Source: an uncultured Desulfobacteraceae bacterium (GTDB taxonomy: Bacteria > Desulfobacterota > Desulfobacteria > Desulfobacterales > UBA2174). Taken from it: a stretch of 13,513 bases of DNA. Position numbers and translations under genes: made by a program. The stretch is from NCBI GenBank assembly GCA_937982505.1, contig CALJLV010000103.1:1-13513 (forward strand), read 5' to 3'. The notes under the pieces were generated by a model. The model was not told the origin of the DNA and searched no databases. It saw only the letters and a program-made list of their open reading frames with translations. This document shows, in pieces, positions 6,982 to 13,513 of the stretch (positions are counted from its first letter, which is position 1; every line of letters starts with the position of its first letter).

Positions 6982-7010
6982 ATCATCCTACAGGTTCCCC
7001 CCGGCTTCAA
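6982..7010 (-). promoter_or_regulatory. Weak candidate promoter for the ADP-ribosylglycohydrolase gene
   Basis: Minus-strand TTGAAG (7005-7010, 4/6) and GATGAT (6982-6987, 4/6) with 17-nt spacing, located between the upstream terminator (7061-7108) and the ATG at 6941. Independent transcription is expected because of that terminator, but these boxes are poor matches. Confidence 0.3.
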
Positions 7011-7060
7011 GCCCTGGTTGCGGCGAGGGCGGCCCTCCCAGGGTGAGCGCCGGCAAATCT

Positions 7061-7108
7061 AAACGAAACCCGCCCCCACGAGGGCGCGATGGCCCCGTGA
7101 GGGCGGGT
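7061..7108 (-). terminator. Intrinsic terminator of the peptidoglycan-binding-protein gene
   Basis: Arms 7068-7080 (ACCCGCCCCCACG) and 7096-7108 (CGTGAGGGCGGGT) pair over 13 positions with one mismatch, around a 15-nt loop that can itself pair partly. On the minus strand the stem ends in GGGCGGG and runs into TTTCGTTTAGATTTG, a U-rich tract. It lies about 70 nt downstream of the stop at 7177-7179 and faces the right way for that gene. Confidence 0.75.
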
Positions 7109-7176
7109 GTTCGCGGGCTGATCCGAACAGCAAGGCCCCGATGGACGCGCCCTGGGAGCGCGATCCTCAGAACGGG

Positions 7177-7791
7177 CTACTTCAAAAGGGCGCGCAGCAG
7201 GGTGTCGGTGTCCGGGAATCCGGTTTCCTTGAGCTTCTCGGCCTTCTGGAAGGCGCGCAGGGCCTTCTGGCTGCCGGCGCCGAAATCGCCGTCGGCGGCG
7301 CCCTTGAGGTGTTTCAGGTCGATCAGCTTCTGCTGCAGGGCGATGATGGTGGCCTTGCGCAAGCTGCCCTTCTGATCGCCGACGCTGATTTCCACCAGGG
7401 GCGATTCGGCGCCCACCCTGGCCTTGGACATGGCGCCGATGACCTGGGCCGACACCGACTCCACCAGGGCATCGGGGTTGGCCCGGCACTGGCCCGCCAC
7501 CACCGCCAGCAGATGGGCGCCGTCGGCCAGGGGGACGATGTCGTAGGTCTCTTTCTCGGTGCGGTTGACGTAGCTCAGGTACCCGTTGAGCCAACTGGTA
7601 TAGAGCAGGACCGCGTCCTTGCGCAGATCCTGGTCCTTGGACTCGAGGGCCGAAACGAGCTGCTTGCAGGTCGAGGAGCCGATCCCGCGCACGGCGTACT
7701 TGCCCTCCGCGTCGGCGGCGACTGCAACGGCGGGCAAAATCGACAGGGACAAGGCCAGAACGGCGGTCATGAACCAGCGGTAAAGCGGCAT
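7177..7791 (-). CDS. Secreted protein with two-Cys helical domain and C-terminal peptidoglycan-binding domain
   Basis: A 204-residue exported protein. Residues 1-26 form a Sec signal peptide (LYRWFMTAVLALSLSILPAV, cleavage near AVAA-D27). Residues 30-125 are a helical domain with two cysteines (Cys42, Cys102), a likely disulfide. Its pattern, STCKQL then SWLNGYLSYVN, an acidic stretch, and AGQCRANPDALVES, recalls small periplasmic Rap1a- or HdeA-like domains; this resemblance is from memory and unproven. Residues 145-204 match a peptidoglycan-binding type 1 domain (PF01471): ATIIALQQKLIDLKHLKG, DGDFGAGSQKALRAFQ, and TGFPDTDTLLRALLK. The start ATG (7789-7791) is preceded by GGAGG at 7796-7800; the open frame reaches 7935, but the signal peptide begins at this ATG. 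Likely periplasmic and wall-associated. It is the next gene downstream of the giant repeat protein on the same strand, separated by 214 nt with a hairpin, so probably its own transcript. Confidence 0.85.
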   Translation of the reverse strand: MPLYRWFMTAVLALSLSILPAVAVAADAEGKYAVRGIGSSTCKQLVSALESKDQDLRKDAVLLYTSWLNGYLSYVNRTEKETYDIVPLADGAHLLAVVAGQCRANPDALVESVSAQVIGAMSKARVGAESPLVEISVGDQKGSLRKATIIALQQKLIDLKHLKGAADGDFGAGSQKALRAFQKAEKLKETGFPDTDTLLRALLK

Positions 7792-7800
7792 ATTTCCTCC

Positions 7801-7816
7801 TTTGAGTGAAATCAAA
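7801..7816. promoter_or_regulatory. Short inverted repeat TTTGA-N6-TCAAA upstream of the peptidoglycan-binding-protein gene
   Basis: Perfect 5-bp arms (7801-7805, 7812-7816) immediately upstream of the Shine-Dalgarno of the gene starting at 7791. It may be an operator or leader structure. An A-rich tract on the minus strand (7847-7853, seven T on the plus strand) lies further upstream and could be an UP-like element. I could not find a convincing -10/-35 pair. Confidence 0.25.
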
Positions 7817-7878
7817 CTTGAAATTCGGCAGACGTCATTCCAGGCGTTTTTTTCTTTAATCCCGGGCATTTCCTTTTT

Positions 7879-7904
7879 GTCATCCCGAGCGCCAGCGAGG
7901 GATC
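7879..7904. repeat. Probable dispersed extragenic repeat element
   Basis: A 26-base element with terminal inverted ATCCC (7882-7886) and GGGAT (7899-7903) arms around GAGCGCCAGCGA. Its core, GTCATCCCGAGCG followed by GCGAGGGATC, resembles a short palindromic extragenic repeat I recall from many bacterial genomes (GTCATTCCGAGCG...GCGAGGAATC type). Only one copy lies in the window, so its repeat nature rests on recall. Confidence 0.45.
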
Positions 7905-7936
7905 CCCCCCTTCTCCAAACGCACCATGAATGCATC

Positions 7937-7962
7937 GGGGGACGGAGTCAACTCCGTCCCCC
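7937..7962. repeat. Perfect 11-bp hairpin downstream of the giant repeat-protein gene
   Basis: GGGGGACGGAG (7937-7947), loop TCAA, CTCCGTCCCCC (7952-7962). It starts 43 nt after the stop of the giant gene at 8006, so it could end or protect that transcript, but no U-tract follows on the minus strand. The GGGGACGGAGT/ACTCCGTCCCC type of hairpin also resembles REP-like elements found near REP-associated (RAYT) transposases; no transposase is in the window. Confidence 0.7.
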
Positions 7963-8005
7963 GGATTTCCCTTTGGCGGACAGCCGACATCCGCCGTCTA
8001 TTCGG

Positions 8006-11000
8006 CTAGAAGCCGGACTTGATGCTGCTCACCGACACGTTGCCGGTGGACACCGCGCCGATGCGGTTGCCGCCGGCGCTGAAGGTCCCGGTGCTGCCGG
8101 CGCTGGACAGGCTGATGGTCGCCCCGCTGATGGTGCTGCTGATGTTGCCGGAGTTCATCTGGACCCCGGTGAAGGCGAAATCGGCCGTGTCGGTGCTGGC
8201 CTTGGGGTTGATGGTGAAGGTGTTGACGGCGCTGTTGCCGGTGGCATCGGCCAGGATCATGTTGTTGTTGACGCCGGCGGTGCCGTTGAAGGATGTCGAC
8301 ACGGCGGTGTCGTTCAGCGCGACGGTGAAACCGCTCACCGAGCTGGTGACATCGGCCGAGTTGTTCTGGGCGTTGAGGGCCACGTAGTCGGCGGTGCTCG
8401 TGATGTTCAGCGGGGTACCGCTTGTGGCGGTGCTGCTACCCCCGCCGGAAGCCGCCAGCGTGCCGCTGATGTCCATGCTGTTGATGGCCAGGTTGGCCGT
8501 GCCGCTGGCCTGGACGGTGTTGTTGTCCACCGAGGCGGTACCGGTGACGGCCGGCGCATTGAGGCTGATGGCGCCGGTGGTCACGGCGGCGTTGATGGCG
8601 CCACTGTTGTCCTGAGAATTGGCCAGGGAGGCCGAGGCGTTCAGGACAGTACCGGCATCGAGCACCAGGCTGTTCTGGGCCGCCTGGCCGCGGGCCTGGG
8701 CGAACACAGTATTTCCATCCACATCCGCCGTGCCGTTCAGAGCCGTCATGCTGCTTTGAACATTCAGATTGCTGACGGTCGCGTTGACCTCACCCGCCCC
8801 CTGCTGGAGATTCTGCAGGGCAAATCCGGCGGTAGCGGCGGTCATACTGGTGCCGTTGACACTTGTTTCGGTCGATTCACCCAGATCGTCTATCTGGGTG
8901 CCGGCCGAAGCGTTCAGGCGATTGACCGCCAGATTCGAAGTGGCACTGGCCAGGGCGGTGTTGTCGTTGAGGGCCGAGGTGCCGGTGAGGGATTGAGTCG
9001 TGAGCGTAACGCTTCCCGTATTGATGGAAGCACTCGTCGCGGCGTCGCTGTACTGCACGCTGCCCAACGCCGAACTGCCCCCATCAATCGAGGTCTCGGA
9101 GGCAACGTCGAGCCGGTTGTCCGCCACCAGCCCGCGAGCCTGGGCGGCCATGAGGTTCTTGCTGGCGCTGACACTGCCGCTGACATCGGATAGTGTCGAT
9201 GAGACACCGCCGTTTGACAGGGTCGCCGTGACGGCTTCTGTCCGCTCCTGAACATTGAGAACGCTAGCAAGGGATTCAGACCCGGACTCGGTTCCGAGCG
9301 GCGCTGTGGAAGCAGCCAGAGAACTCAAACCCCCAACCGGGGCATGACTGATCGACAATCCCGAGACATCCAGATCGTTGGTAGCGGTGCCGCCGGTAGC
9401 TATGGCTACCATCCAGTTTTCATCCGCGGCCGCGATTCCGATCAGGTTGCCGCCGGTTAATGAGACACTGGAAGCGGACGTTGATGCCGCGGTGGCGGCG
9501 CCAACGCTCTGATAGTTCAAAACACCGGAGCTGACATCGTCAAGCGCAGTCCCTGCGGCGGTCACCAGACCGTTGTCGGCGGAAAGGTTGGTAGCCTGGG
9601 CGCGCAGAATGTTCCCGCTGGTGCTAAGAGCGCTGTTGGCGGTGATATCGTCGTCAATCGCAAGGCTTACCGACGGCGTCGTGTTGGTTGCGGTCACAGC
9701 GGCCGTAGAAGCTTGCCGAGCGACGAGACCATAGCTGCCAAGGAAATTGCTTGAAAGGGCGGTGACACTCGGGTCGGGGTTTTCGATCAATGCCGTGATA
9801 CGGGTACCGGCGCCCGGATCGAGGTAATTGGTCATGGTGCCGCCGGCGGCCAAGGCTTCGATGGTGTTGTCATCGACGGTGATCTTGGAGGCCGTCACCG
9901 CGTCCGTATCCGCACTGATATCCGCAGCGCTGATTGCCGCCGTGGAGGTACCGGCGATGGTCTGTGAAGCGGCCAGGAGAGCCGGAGCAAAGGCCATGGA
10001 GGTGTCTGCCAACTGCATGAGGGTGTTGGTGGCCGAAGCCGCCGTTGAGGAGGCCTGCACCAGGTTGGCGTCCAGATCGATGGACGAGTTGGAAACATCC
10101 GTGGAAGTGATGGTCAGATCCGGATCCGTGACGGTTGCCAAGATGGCCGAATTGGTATCCTGCCAACTGGCGATGGCGGAAAAGCCGTCGATATCCTGGT
10201 TTGCGGCCGTTGCGTTGATGGAACCATCAGCGTTTAGACCCTGCATCGAGCCGGCGCTTACTTCCAAACTGTTTTCTGCAGTCAGCCCATTTGCTTTTGC
10301 CGCGACCTGGTTCCCGGTCAGCGCGACACTCGAAACGCTCACCGAAGAGCCGATGGTGATCCCAAGGTCGGCACCGGAGGTCAAAGCCGTCGCGTCCGCC
10401 AAAGAAGCCTGATAGTCGGCGATGAGGGACGACGAGTTGAGGAAGGTTTCGGCGGTGTTGTTCAGGCTGTTGCTGTTGCTCGCCACCGCAGCGGTGGAAG
10501 CGATTGCGTTGTCTTTCAAGTACACGGTACTGTTCGACTGAACTTCAGTGGAGACATTGATCGTCATCTGCGGGTCGCCAGTAACATTAGCGCTGACATC
10601 CCCGCCTGCCGTCACATCCTGAATGCTGGCGATGGTGCGGTCCGCCTCGGCCCGGCCGCCGGCCAGGGTCATCGTCACGAAGTCGACCGCGGAAGTGTCG
10701 CCGGTGTTGGAGGTGAGCGAATCGACGGACAGGGTGTTGGCGCCGTTGAGGTTGCCGGCAGTGGCGCTGATGCTGTTGTCCGCCAGAGACAGGCTGGAGC
10801 CGGTGGCCGCGCCATCGTCGATATCTATGCCTACAAGGCTGCCGCTGTTGCTGGCGGTGACCAAATCCTCACTGTACTGATAGGCGCCGATCTGGAAATC
10901 GACGTCGTTGATGGCGCCGCTCTGGGCGGTCAGGATGTTGGCGTTGGTCGCCCCCTGCGCGGAAGCGCTCTGGAGGTTGCCGTCCACTTTCAACGCGCTG

Positions 11001-13273
11001 CCGGTGACATCGCCGCCAAGAACATCCAGGCTCGCTTCGCTGGTTGTAAGGCTTGCGGTGACGGGAGCGTTTACGAGTTGCACCGAAAGAATGTCTTGGG
11101 TGTAAAGCGAACCGATGGCGTCGCTGATCGAGGCGGGTGCGGACAGGGACAAGGTATTGGATCCGGTCAGACCGGTGGCGGCAGCGCCGAACTGGTTGGC
11201 GGAGACCGAGAGGCTGGCACTGGTGCTGATCCCGGCGATGGTCAGGGTAGCGGACGAGGTGCTGTTGGTCACCGTCACGGCCCCATCCAGATCCTGGCCG
11301 GCCACGATGGCCTGGGTCAGGTCGGAGATCGACGCCCCGGCGCTGGTGGCCAAGGTGTTGGAACTGCCGGCGCCGGTGCCCTGGGCCAGCAGTTTGTTAC
11401 GGTCCACTGTGAGGGAATCGCCTTGGATGTCGCCCAAAATGGAACCGCCGTCCCCGGTCACCAACGCCCCCACGCTGGTGTTGGTGACATTGACGGTGAC
11501 AGCGCCAGTGGCCTGGACATCCTGGAAGGAGCCGATGAGTCGGTCGACGTTGCCGATTGTCGCACTCCCCCCACCGGTGAGCAAATCCGTTGCAATGATC
11601 GGTTCTGTGGCACCCCCGGCCACGCTGGTGTCGGCAGTAGTGGTCAGGGTGTTGACGGATTTCAGCCCGGTGCCTGCGGCCAGCAGGGTGTTGTCGTTGA
11701 CCGATACCGCCTCGGCGCCGTTGGTCCCGGTGGCGGCGGTGGTCAGGTCGACGGCGGTGGCGCTGACATCGGCAGCGTTCAGGGTGGCGCCGACCGCACC
11801 GGCCAGGAACTGCTCGGTGACCAGGGCCGCATTGACCGTATTGAGGTTCGTGCCGCCGGCGGTCATGTCGCTGGCCGCCAGGGTGAGAGCGCCGCTCGAA
11901 CTGCCGCCGGTGGCCTGGGCCGTCAGGAAGTTGCCGTCGGCCAGCAGGCTGCCGCCGGCCAGGTTGCCGGCCTGGACATAGACCGACAGGTCATCGGCCG
12001 AAGCCGTGGTGGTACCGGTACTGGAAACGACCTGCTGCACGCCGAGCATGTAATCGGCCGAGAGGGTCGTTGCGCCCGTATCCGCATCGATGCCCACGGA
12101 GGGACCTGCGGCGGTATTGCTGTATCCCGAGGCCAGGGTGACGGTATCCTCGCCGCCCGCGGTCAGGCCGGCCGTGGCCGTCGCACCGGTGGCCTGGGCG
12201 CCGGCGGTGTTGCCCGAGGCGCTGAGGGTGCTGTTGATCAGGTTGGCTTCAACCTGGGTGTGGGTGAGGGCGTTGATCTCGACTCCTCCCCCACTCCCGC
12301 CGACGGTGGCGGTGGTGGGCCCGGCCTGAAGCTGCTGCACGGCCGTGGCCGCCGAACTTTCCAGGGTGTTGAAGGCCAGGGTCGTTTCGGCCACGGCGTT
12401 GGAGCCGGTAGCCAGGGCGAGGACCCGGTTGTCATCCACAGACAGGGTACTGCTGGTTATATCGGTGTCGCTTCCGACATTCAAAATGCCGGTAATCTGG
12501 TATCGTCCGCTGATGCCCAGATTGGCCGCAACCGTGCCGGCATTGCTCTGCACCACGGCGTTGGCTAGAGCCGTATCGGTCACCCCGACCTCGTCCAGCA
12601 TTGCGAGACCCCCTATAAGACTGTTCGGAGCGTCCGCTGTCAGGGTGCCGCCTGTGCCGCTGAGGCGGCTGGTCGCCATATTGCCGTGGGCGGCAGCAAT
12701 GACGGCATTGTTGTCCACGGAAAGAGCGACATTGGTCAAGTCGCCACCGCCGGCAACCTTGCCAATGATTTCATGGTCCGGGCTGTTGATGCCGTAAGTC
12801 TGCGCCTCAATGGTCGCTGTTACACTGCTGTCCGCGCCGATTGCCTGGGCCGCGCCCATGGCCGCCAGGTTGGTGCCGGCGGGTTGGCCTACGGCTTCAG
12901 CGCCGGACAGGTCGATGGAAAGAGCCGAGAAATCGAGACTGTTGCTGGTCAGGTTGCCCCGGGCGGTGGCCGAAACCTGATTGTCATCCACCGTCAATTG
13001 GCTGTCGCTGATGGCAAATCCGGAGCGGCGAACGACACCGCCAATCTGGCTGTATTGGGTAGTCGCGGAGATAAGATTGTCAGCCAGCCGCTGGTCGGTG
13101 AGTACGGCCATCTCGGCAATCATCCGGTTGGTGTCCGGAGCGGATGAGAGAGACAGCACCGTGCTTGAAGCGCCACCCTGATCGATCGCGCCGGTGACGG
13201 CCATGCTGGTATCCGCCGCCACATCCAGGGCAGTGGCGTTCAGGTTGCCGCCGGCCGTGGACGCGATGGTGTT
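8006..13273 (-). repeat. Array of 23 degenerate protein repeats with alternating spacing
   Basis: The codons of the core Asn (lowest coordinate) lie at 13271, 12980, 12707, 12428, 12209, 11930, 11690, 11396, 11195, 10976, 10775, 10508, 10310, 10064, 9866, 9611, 9416, 9155, 8960, 8711, 8519, 8261 and 8066. Intervals in residues are 97, 91, 93, 73, 93, 80, 98, 67, 73, then 67, 89, 66, 82, 66, 85, 65, 87, 65, 83, 64, 86, 65. The last 13 alternate strictly short/long. A degenerate further unit, with Ser in place of the core Asn, precedes the first. In the units I counted, a Gln lies 31-34 residues before the next core Asn. The copies are too diverged at DNA level to be recent duplications. Confidence 0.8.
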
Positions 13274-13471
13274 GTCCCCCACCAGGATCGAAAGGTTGCT
13301 GTTGACATCTGTGGAGTCGGAAACAAGCTGACGGGCATTGACGCCGGTGAGGATTTTACCCGAGGTCGTCGCCAAGGAATTAGAACCGGTGGCATTCTGC
13401 ACGGAAGCCGCCGCGGAGGAGGCATCGAGATTGGTGGCGGCGATGCCCACGGCCACCAGCCCTTCATTGAT
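8006..13471 (-). CDS. Giant beta-repeat surface/secreted protein, C-terminal 1821 residues (5' end missing)
   Basis: An uninterrupted minus-strand frame from the contig edge to TAG at 8006-8008. It is open to the last genomic base (INEGL precedes the GTG at 13454-13456), so that GTG is not a demonstrated start and the N-terminus is lost. Composition is extreme: Ala, Ser, Thr, Asn, Val, Gly, Asp and Leu dominate, I find no Cys, only about a dozen Lys, and few His or Trp, making it very acidic. At least 23 degenerate units share a core SxLxVDxN then xxxAxAxG, with Asn at +13 and Leu at +15 from the core Asn. This suggests a parallel beta-solenoid, as in adhesins and S-layer-like proteins. I see no RTX nonapeptides, LPXTG, dockerin or autotransporter barrel; it ends SVSSIKSGF. 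Export is expected, but the signal would be in the missing part. No specific family recognised; a holdfast- or adhesin-type role is speculation. Confidence 0.85.
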   Translation of the reverse strand: MNEGLVAVGIAATNLDASSAAASVQNATGSNSLATTSGKILTGVNARQLVSDSTDVNSNLSILVGDNTIASTAGGNLNATALDVAADTSMAVTGAIDQGGASSTVLSLSSAPDTNRMIAEMAVLTDQRLADNLISATTQYSQIGGVVRRSGFAISDSQLTVDDNQVSATARGNLTSNSLDFSALSIDLSGAEAVGQPAGTNLAAMGAAQAIGADSSVTATIEAQTYGINSPDHEIIGKVAGGGDLTNVALSVDNNAVIAAAHGNMATSRLSGTGGTLTADAPNSLIGGLAMLDEVGVTDTALANAVVQSNAGTVAANLGISGRYQITGILNVGSDTDITSSTLSVDDNRVLALATGSNAVAETTLAFNTLESSAATAVQQLQAGPTTATVGGSGGGVEINALTHTQVEANLINSTLSASGNTAGAQATGATATAGLTAGGEDTVTLASGYSNTAAGPSVGIDADTGATTLSADYMLGVQQVVSSTGTTTASADDLSVYVQAGNLAGGSLLADGNFLTAQATGGSSSGALTLAASDMTAGGTNLNTVNAALVTEQFLAGAVGATLNAADVSATAVDLTTAATGTNGAEAVSVNDNTLLAAGTGLKSVNTLTTTADTSVAGGATEPIIATDLLTGGGSATIGNVDRLIGSFQDVQATGAVTVNVTNTSVGALVTGDGGSILGDIQGDSLTVDRNKLLAQGTGAGSSNTLATSAGASISDLTQAIVAGQDLDGAVTVTNSTSSATLTIAGISTSASLSVSANQFGAAATGLTGSNTLSLSAPASISDAIGSLYTQDILSVQLVNAPVTASLTTSEASLDVLGGDVTGSALKVDGNLQSASAQGATNANILTAQSGAINDVDFQIGAYQYSEDLVTASNSGSLVGIDIDDGAATGSSLSLADNSISATAGNLNGANTLSVDSLTSNTGDTSAVDFVTMTLAGGRAEADRTIASIQDVTAGGDVSANVTGDPQMTINVSTEVQSNSTVYLKDNAIASTAAVASNSNSLNNTAETFLNSSSLIADYQASLADATALTSGADLGITIGSSVSVSSVALTGNQVAAKANGLTAENSLEVSAGSMQGLNADGSINATAANQDIDGFSAIASWQDTNSAILATVTDPDLTITSTDVSNSSIDLDANLVQASSTAASATNTLMQLADTSMAFAPALLAASQTIAGTSTAAISAADISADTDAVTASKITVDDNTIEALAAGGTMTNYLDPGAGTRITALIENPDPSVTALSSNFLGSYGLVARQASTAAVTATNTTPSVSLAIDDDITANSALSTSGNILRAQATNLSADNGLVTAAGTALDDVSSGVLNYQSVGAATAASTSASSVSLTGGNLIGIAAADENWMVAIATGGTATNDLDVSGLSISHAPVGGLSSLAASTAPLGTESGSESLASVLNVQERTEAVTATLSNGGVSSTLSDVSGSVSASKNLMAAQARGLVADNRLDVASETSIDGGSSALGSVQYSDAATSASINTGSVTLTTQSLTGTSALNDNTALASATSNLAVNRLNASAGTQIDDLGESTETSVNGTSMTAATAGFALQNLQQGAGEVNATVSNLNVQSSMTALNGTADVDGNTVFAQARGQAAQNSLVLDAGTVLNASASLANSQDNSGAINAAVTTGAISLNAPAVTGTASVDNNTVQASGTANLAINSMDISGTLAASGGGSSTATSGTPLNITSTADYVALNAQNNSADVTSSVSGFTVALNDTAVSTSFNGTAGVNNNMILADATGNSAVNTFTINPKASTDTADFAFTGVQMNSGNISSTISGATISLSSAGSTGTFSAGGNRIGAVSTGNVSVSSIKSGF

Positions 13472-13513
13472 AGATCGGAAGAGCGTCGTGTAGGGAAAGA
13501 GTGTAGATCTCGG
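13472..13513 (-). other. Illumina P5/read-1 adapter, reverse complement, at right contig end (artefact)
   Basis: Begins AGATCGGAAGAGCGTCGTG and is the reverse complement of the same adapter found at 1-48, matching 7-48 with one mismatch (position 11). It is not genomic. The giant gene is therefore cut at 13471. Confidence 0.98.

Noticed and set aside
7007..7594. Minus-strand open frame of 195 codons overlapping the peptidoglycan-binding-protein gene
   Set aside because: Different frame of the same strand, Arg/Pro/Gly-rich, and it runs through the terminator; the 7177-7791 frame has a signal peptide and a known domain.
7847..7853. Run of seven T as a plus-strand intrinsic terminator
   Set aside because: No stable stem precedes it on the plus strand and no plus-strand gene ends here.
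11078..12568. 496-codon plus-strand open frame antisense to the giant repeat gene
   Set aside because: Gly/Asp/Val/Arg-rich translation mirrors the repeated Ala/Ser/Thr/Asn codons on the other strand; no start context or domain seen.
13454..13456. GTG as the start of the giant repeat protein
   Set aside because: The frame stays open to the contig edge, there is no signal peptide after this codon, and repeat-like sequence begins at once, so the gene is simply truncated.
8006..13471. CRISPR array or DNA tandem repeats, suggested by recurring TTGTTGTC-like words
   Set aside because: The recurring words encode the VDxN core; copies are diverged, spacing varies in multiples of three and the frame is open throughout.
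8006..13471. RTX toxin or calcium-binding type I secretion substrate
   Set aside because: No GGxGxDxxx nonapeptides are present; only the acidic, cysteine-free composition is shared.
1..13513. Near-perfect ~42-bp terminal inverted repeats, as of a transposon or linear replicon
   Set aside because: They are Illumina adapter sequence in opposite orientations, not genomic repeats.

Overview
The window is one assembled contig whose two ends are Illumina sequencing adapter (1-48 and 13472-13513). Only 49-13471 is genomic, and both outermost genes are cut by the contig edge, not by biology. The DNA is GC-rich by eye with strongly GC-biased third positions, which is why long open frames lie antisense to most real genes. 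A Blc-type outer-membrane lipocalin and an aerobic-type 2-oxoglutarate dehydrogenase (E1o/E2o/E3) point to a Gram-negative, diderm bacterium. Two extragenic elements at 7879-7962 resemble dispersed repeats that I associate with Desulfobacterota-type genomes. That taxonomic hint is weak and cannot be settled here.

Layout. (1) 49-4452, minus strand: sucA-sucB-lpdA, the complete 2-oxoglutarate dehydrogenase operon read right to left, with lpdA truncated after 127 codons. sucA and sucB are separated by 73 nt holding two GC-rich inverted repeats; sucB and lpdA are separated by 1 nt. (2) 4453-4757: a divergent control region with a good sigma70-like promoter on each strand and an ATGACA-N7-TGTCAT inverted repeat over the plus-strand -35. 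(3) 4758-5965, plus strand: a two-gene operon, an unrecognised 225-residue cytoplasmic protein whose stop overlaps the start of a Blc-like lipocalin lipoprotein (ATGA). (4) 6039-6941, minus: an ADP-ribosylglycohydrolase-family protein with altered metal-site motifs. (5) 7061-7108: an intrinsic terminator, then 7177-7791, minus: a secreted protein with a two-cysteine helical domain and a C-terminal peptidoglycan-binding domain. (6) 7792-8005: an intergenic region with an extragenic repeat-like element and a perfect 11-bp hairpin. (7) 8006-13471, minus: the C-terminal 1821 residues of a giant Ala/Ser/Thr/Asn-rich, cysteine-free repeat protein, probably a secreted or surface beta-solenoid.

The most notable signal is inside the giant gene. 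Using a conserved core Asn as a ruler, I placed 23 units. From the tenth onward the spacing alternates strictly between short (64-67 residues) and long (82-89 residues), giving a super-repeat of about 150 residues. The stretch from a conserved Gln to the next core Asn stays at 31-34 residues where I counted it, so the alternation lies almost wholly in the other half of each unit. I do not recognise a named family with this architecture.

Together the window joins a housekeeping TCA-cycle operon to envelope functions (lipocalin, peptidoglycan-binding protein, giant surface protein). Nothing in the sequence shows that these blocks work as one system; the last two minus-strand genes are the only plausible functional pair.
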